From contig DDQN01000077.1 in the NCBI GenBank assembly GCA_002342685.1, positions 1 to 8,180 of the forward strand: DNA of 8,180 bases, read 5' to 3'. The position numbers and the translations under genes were made by a program. Shown piece by piece: positions 6,072 to 8,180 of this stretch; position 1 is the stretch's first letter; each line of letters begins with the position of its first letter. Source of the stretch: Vibrio sp. UBA2441 (GTDB lineage Bacteria; Pseudomonadota; Gammaproteobacteria; Enterobacterales; Vibrionaceae). The notes under the pieces were generated by a model that was not told the DNA's origin, did not search any database, and saw nothing but the letters and a program-made list of their open reading frames with translations.

Positions 6072-7460
6072 CTACAGTACACTGACTCTTTTCTTAAAAT
6101 CAGCTTCCCACTCGCGATGAGACGTATTTTTATATCTAGAGTATTTAAAATTATTGTAGGTCGTTACCTCTTCCCCGTTAAGCAGATTCAATATCAACCT
6201 ACCCACAGCGCAACCGAGACCAATTGGAACTGCATTTCCTATCTGCTTGTATTGCTGAATTAACGGCCCTGCAAGTTTCCAGTTATCAGGAAATTCCTGA
6301 ATACGCATATACTCTTGAACAGAAAGAGGTCTATCTTCTACTGGGTGAGCTAGATCAGTTGCTGGCATTGCTGGATGTGTAACTAAAGTCGGTGATGGCT
6401 TGTCCCAGCCCAGTCTACGTAAAAAACCTGTTTTACCTCCCCCTGAATAATATGAGTTCCCCATGGCTTCTTTTTGTATGTTTTCAGGAAGAGCCCGCCA
6501 GTTTTCCCCTGATTTCAACATACGATAATATTTCAGCCTTTTTTCGGGAAAGTTGAGATGATCATGAGTATCTATATTTTCAATTTTGCCTCTGATCGTT
6601 TCCCATTTTGGTAAACCATAGCTACCATCTTCAGAGTGCGTTGGAGGTAAAAACGGAGGGCAGCGGCCATCTCTAGCACAGACAATTATTACCCGTTCCC
6701 TACTCTGAGGTGTTCCAAAATTAGCTGCATTATATAAGTTAAATGAATAACTATAGCCCGATTTCTTAAGAAGACTCAGTATGTAATTTAAGGCTCCACC
6801 TTTATATGTGTCCTTATTTTGGTTTGAATAATCATCGTCTCTTTCTGAATGCGGACGATGCTCTAGTGGACTAGACAGTAAACCGCGCACATTTTCGATT
6901 ACGAAATATTTAGGGTTTAACTCCAAGACAAGTTCAATATATTTTAAAAACACATTACCTCGATCATCTTGAAAAGCTCTCCTCTTTCCCGCCGTACTAA
7001 ATGCCTGACAAGGAGGTCCACCTAGAATTAAATCAATATCTGTATTTCTATCAAGCTTCGCTGCTTGTAATACATCAGCCGCAGAATACTCATTAATATC
7101 TCCGAGTAGTGCAGTATCAGGCTTATTCAAGCTAATGGTTTGCCGACAATACTTGTCCATCTCACAAGCTAGACGAATATCAAATCCAGCTTTTTCAATA
7201 CCTAGATCGAGCCCCATTGCTCCGGAAAAGAAACTCAGAGCAATAGGTTTCTTCGCGCTAACACTAGTATTACAGGCATGATCTTCCACTTCGAATTTTT
7301 CTGAGCTTTCTAAATACATCAACAGGTTATTTCTATCAATTACCCAGCTATTTCCGACTTTTTGCGATACAAGTAAACCATTTCTGCATAGTGTTCTTAC
7401 TCTCTGCTCACTAACAGACAACTCTAAAGCAGCATCTTTGATACTTAAAAGGGTACTCAC
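6072..7460 (-). CDS. DNA (cytosine-5) methyltransferase with N-terminal helix-turn-helix
   Basis: C5-cytosine methyltransferase that protects the sites cut by the adjacent endonuclease, transferring methyl from S-adenosylmethionine. Numbered from GTG 7460: an excisionase/MerR-like helix-turn-helix at about 4-42 (LLSIKDAALELSVSEQRVRTLC, then GNSWVID). The catalytic domain follows: motif I ALSFFSGAMGLDLG (74-87), motif IV GGPPCQAFS with nucleophile Cys151, motif VI ENV at 189-191, motif VIII QSRER at 252-256, a target-recognition region at about 270-365, and motif X QIGNAVP near 407-412. An in-frame ATG at 7496 would give 474 residues, but it overlaps a likely -10 box and has no ribosome binding site. 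The GTG has GGAA 7 nt upstream and places the HTH right at the N-terminus. The HTH may bind its own promoter or help target DNA. GC content is higher than in the HEPN and HUH genes. Confidence 0.93.
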   Translation of the reverse strand: MSTLLSIKDAALELSVSEQRVRTLCRNGLLVSQKVGNSWVIDRNNLLMYLESSEKFEVEDHACNTSVSAKKPIALSFFSGAMGLDLGIEKAGFDIRLACEMDKYCRQTISLNKPDTALLGDINEYSAADVLQAAKLDRNTDIDLILGGPPCQAFSTAGKRRAFQDDRGNVFLKYIELVLELNPKYFVIENVRGLLSSPLEHRPHSERDDDYSNQNKDTYKGGALNYILSLLKKSGYSYSFNLYNAANFGTPQSRERVIIVCARDGRCPPFLPPTHSEDGSYGLPKWETIRGKIENIDTHDHLNFPEKRLKYYRMLKSGENWRALPENIQKEAMGNSYYSGGGKTGFLRRLGWDKPSPTLVTHPAMPATDLAHPVEDRPLSVQEYMRIQEFPDNWKLAGPLIQQYKQIGNAVPIGLGCAVGRLILNLLNGEEVTTYNNFKYSRYKNTSHREWEADFKKRVSVL

Positions 7461-7494
7461 TTCAACATTCCAACACGAAACAAAATATAGTCCC

Positions 7495-7522
7495 ATTGTA
7501 AAATGTTTAGTGATGAAAGCAA
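7495..7522 (-). promoter_or_regulatory. Candidate methyltransferase promoter overlapping the upstream ATG
   Basis: On the minus strand, TTGCTT (7522-7517) and TACAAT (7500-7495) are 16 nt apart. The -10 hexamer shares two bases with the ATG at 7496, so transcription would begin near 7488, inside the longer reading frame. This supports GTG 7460 as the start, with a leader of about 28 nt. Confidence 0.35.
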
Positions 7523-7630
7523 TACTTTGCAGAGATACTTCGGTTCAGTTGGACAAAAGTCAGTCTAAATCAAAGGACTTTAACTAAAACAAGCAATACC
7601 AGTAACTTTAACGAAGGGAAAATGGTTGCA

Positions 7631-7703
7631 CATAAGATTAATTCAACTCTTATGCAGCTTGACTTTTAAAGAGGGACTTTACCTAACGGTGTTGTGAGTT
7701 AGG
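7631..7703. repeat. Two inverted repeats downstream of the last gene
   Basis: CATAAGA (7631-7637) pairs with TCTTATG (7648-7654), and CCTAAC (7682-7687) pairs with GTTAGG (7698-7703); both have 10-nt loops. They lie in the 227-nt gap between the stop of the 128-residue gene (7725) and the methyltransferase promoter, both on the minus strand. Either could slow transcription entering the methyltransferase gene. Neither has a convincing U-tract. A further short repeat, GTACA/TGTAC at 7708-7724, touches the stop codon of the upstream gene. Confidence 0.35.
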
Positions 7704-7724
7704 CACAGTACACGCACCATGTAC

Positions 7725-8111
7725 CTACTCGCGCTCAAGTGGCAACATACGCTTATCCGCAATAGCGTTTTGAATTGCGCCGTTATATTCATCATCAGAC
7801 ATTCGGTCAATTGCGCACCTTTCAGTATTATCAAAAAAAGAGCGTCGTCCCCATTTTTTTGACACACACTCAATAAGAGACCCCGTAATTTGAGAATCTA
7901 TCAGGCCGTGCAATGATACATTGCCAATGTCTTCTAGAATAATGGCAATTTCGCCCTTTAGTGACGCATCCAGATAACGCCACATTTTGAAGATGGAAGT
8001 ATGATTTCCTTCTTGTACATCACCTGATAGCAATTGATATACATAGCTCTCACTAGTGCTCCCTCCACCATTAATCTGTGACTTAAAAATAAGATTTTGA
8101 TAGTGATTCAT
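7725..8111 (-). CDS. Small protein of unknown function
   Basis: A 128-residue soluble protein that I do not recognise. The start is well supported: AGGA at 8120-8117 lies 5 nt before the ATG at 8111. The N-terminal segment STSESYVYQLLSGD (18-31) loosely resembles the recognition helix region of small phage or plasmid helix-turn-helix regulators. It is followed by a helical stretch (IFKMWRYLDASLKGEIAIILEDI, about 40-62) and a polar, acidic C-terminus. No signal peptide, membrane segment or catalytic motif is visible. It reads in the same direction as the methyltransferase, 264 nt upstream of it, with hairpins between, so a shared transcript is uncertain. A regulatory function is only a guess. 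Confidence 0.7.
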   Translation of the reverse strand: MNHYQNLIFKSQINGGGSTSESYVYQLLSGDVQEGNHTSIFKMWRYLDASLKGEIAIILEDIGNVSLHGLIDSQITGSLIECVSKKWGRRSFFDNTERCAIDRMSDDEYNGAIQNAIADKRMLPLERE

Positions 8112-8180
8112 TTTATTCCTGTTTTATGCAACGACGTCCCTTCATTGGGTTATTGTTAATTAAAGCCTACATCCCCTGCA

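Noticed and set aside
6051..6263. Plus-strand open frame of 70 codons
   Set aside because: Antisense to the methyltransferase C-terminus and starting inside the convergent hairpin.
7681..7704. Integron attC-like pair ACCTAAC...GTTAGGC
   Set aside because: The 7-bp ends fit RYYYAAC and GTTRRRY, but the whole unit is only 24 bp, far shorter than any attC, and no internal core sites are present.
7679..7873. Minus-strand open frame of 64 codons
   Set aside because: Shifted frame of the 128-residue gene, which has the better start and ribosome binding site.
1..8180. CRISPR array or insertion sequence
   Set aside because: I saw no regularly spaced repeats and no DDE transposase or flanking terminal inverted repeats.

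Overview
This is an AT-rich accessory region, consistent with a mobile or genomic island of a low-GC gammaproteobacterium. A marine Vibrio/Shewanella-like host is plausible, but no housekeeping gene is present to fix it. Every recognisable gene belongs to DNA mobility or to DNA/RNA-targeting defence, and base composition changes from module to module. The HEPN gene is extremely AT-rich, while the cytosine methyltransferase gene is clearly richer in GC.

Left to right on the sequence: (1) 2-880 (+) is the C-terminal part of a tyrosine recombinase/integrase, cut by the window edge. It overlaps by 8 nt a small unknown gene, 873-1274 (+). (2) 1439-3701 (-) is a two-gene operon: a DUF262 (GmrS/ParB-like fold) protein followed, with an 8-nt overlap, by a HEPN protein carrying an R-x4-H RNase motif. 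This is the best candidate for a poorly described defence system here. (3) 3702-4209 is a roughly 500-nt gene-free region rich in inverted repeats. It ends in a nested, three-stem element at 4048-4134 placed directly before a gene at 4210-5172 (+) for a putative HUH endonuclease (Mob/Pre-like relaxase or replication initiator). The layout resembles an origin of transfer or replication with its initiator gene. (4) 5300-6028 (+) and 6072-7460 (-) are a convergent type II restriction-modification pair: a PmeII-like PD-(D/E)XK endonuclease and a C5-cytosine methyltransferase with an N-terminal helix-turn-helix. (5) 7725-8111 (-) encodes a small protein of unknown function.

The genes read as an integrative, possibly mobilisable element. 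The integrase cassette would insert and excise it, the HUH protein with its structured upstream DNA could allow transfer or replication, and the R-M pair and the DUF262-HEPN pair are cargo that protects the host or stabilises the element. The element ends (att sites) cannot be identified from this window alone.
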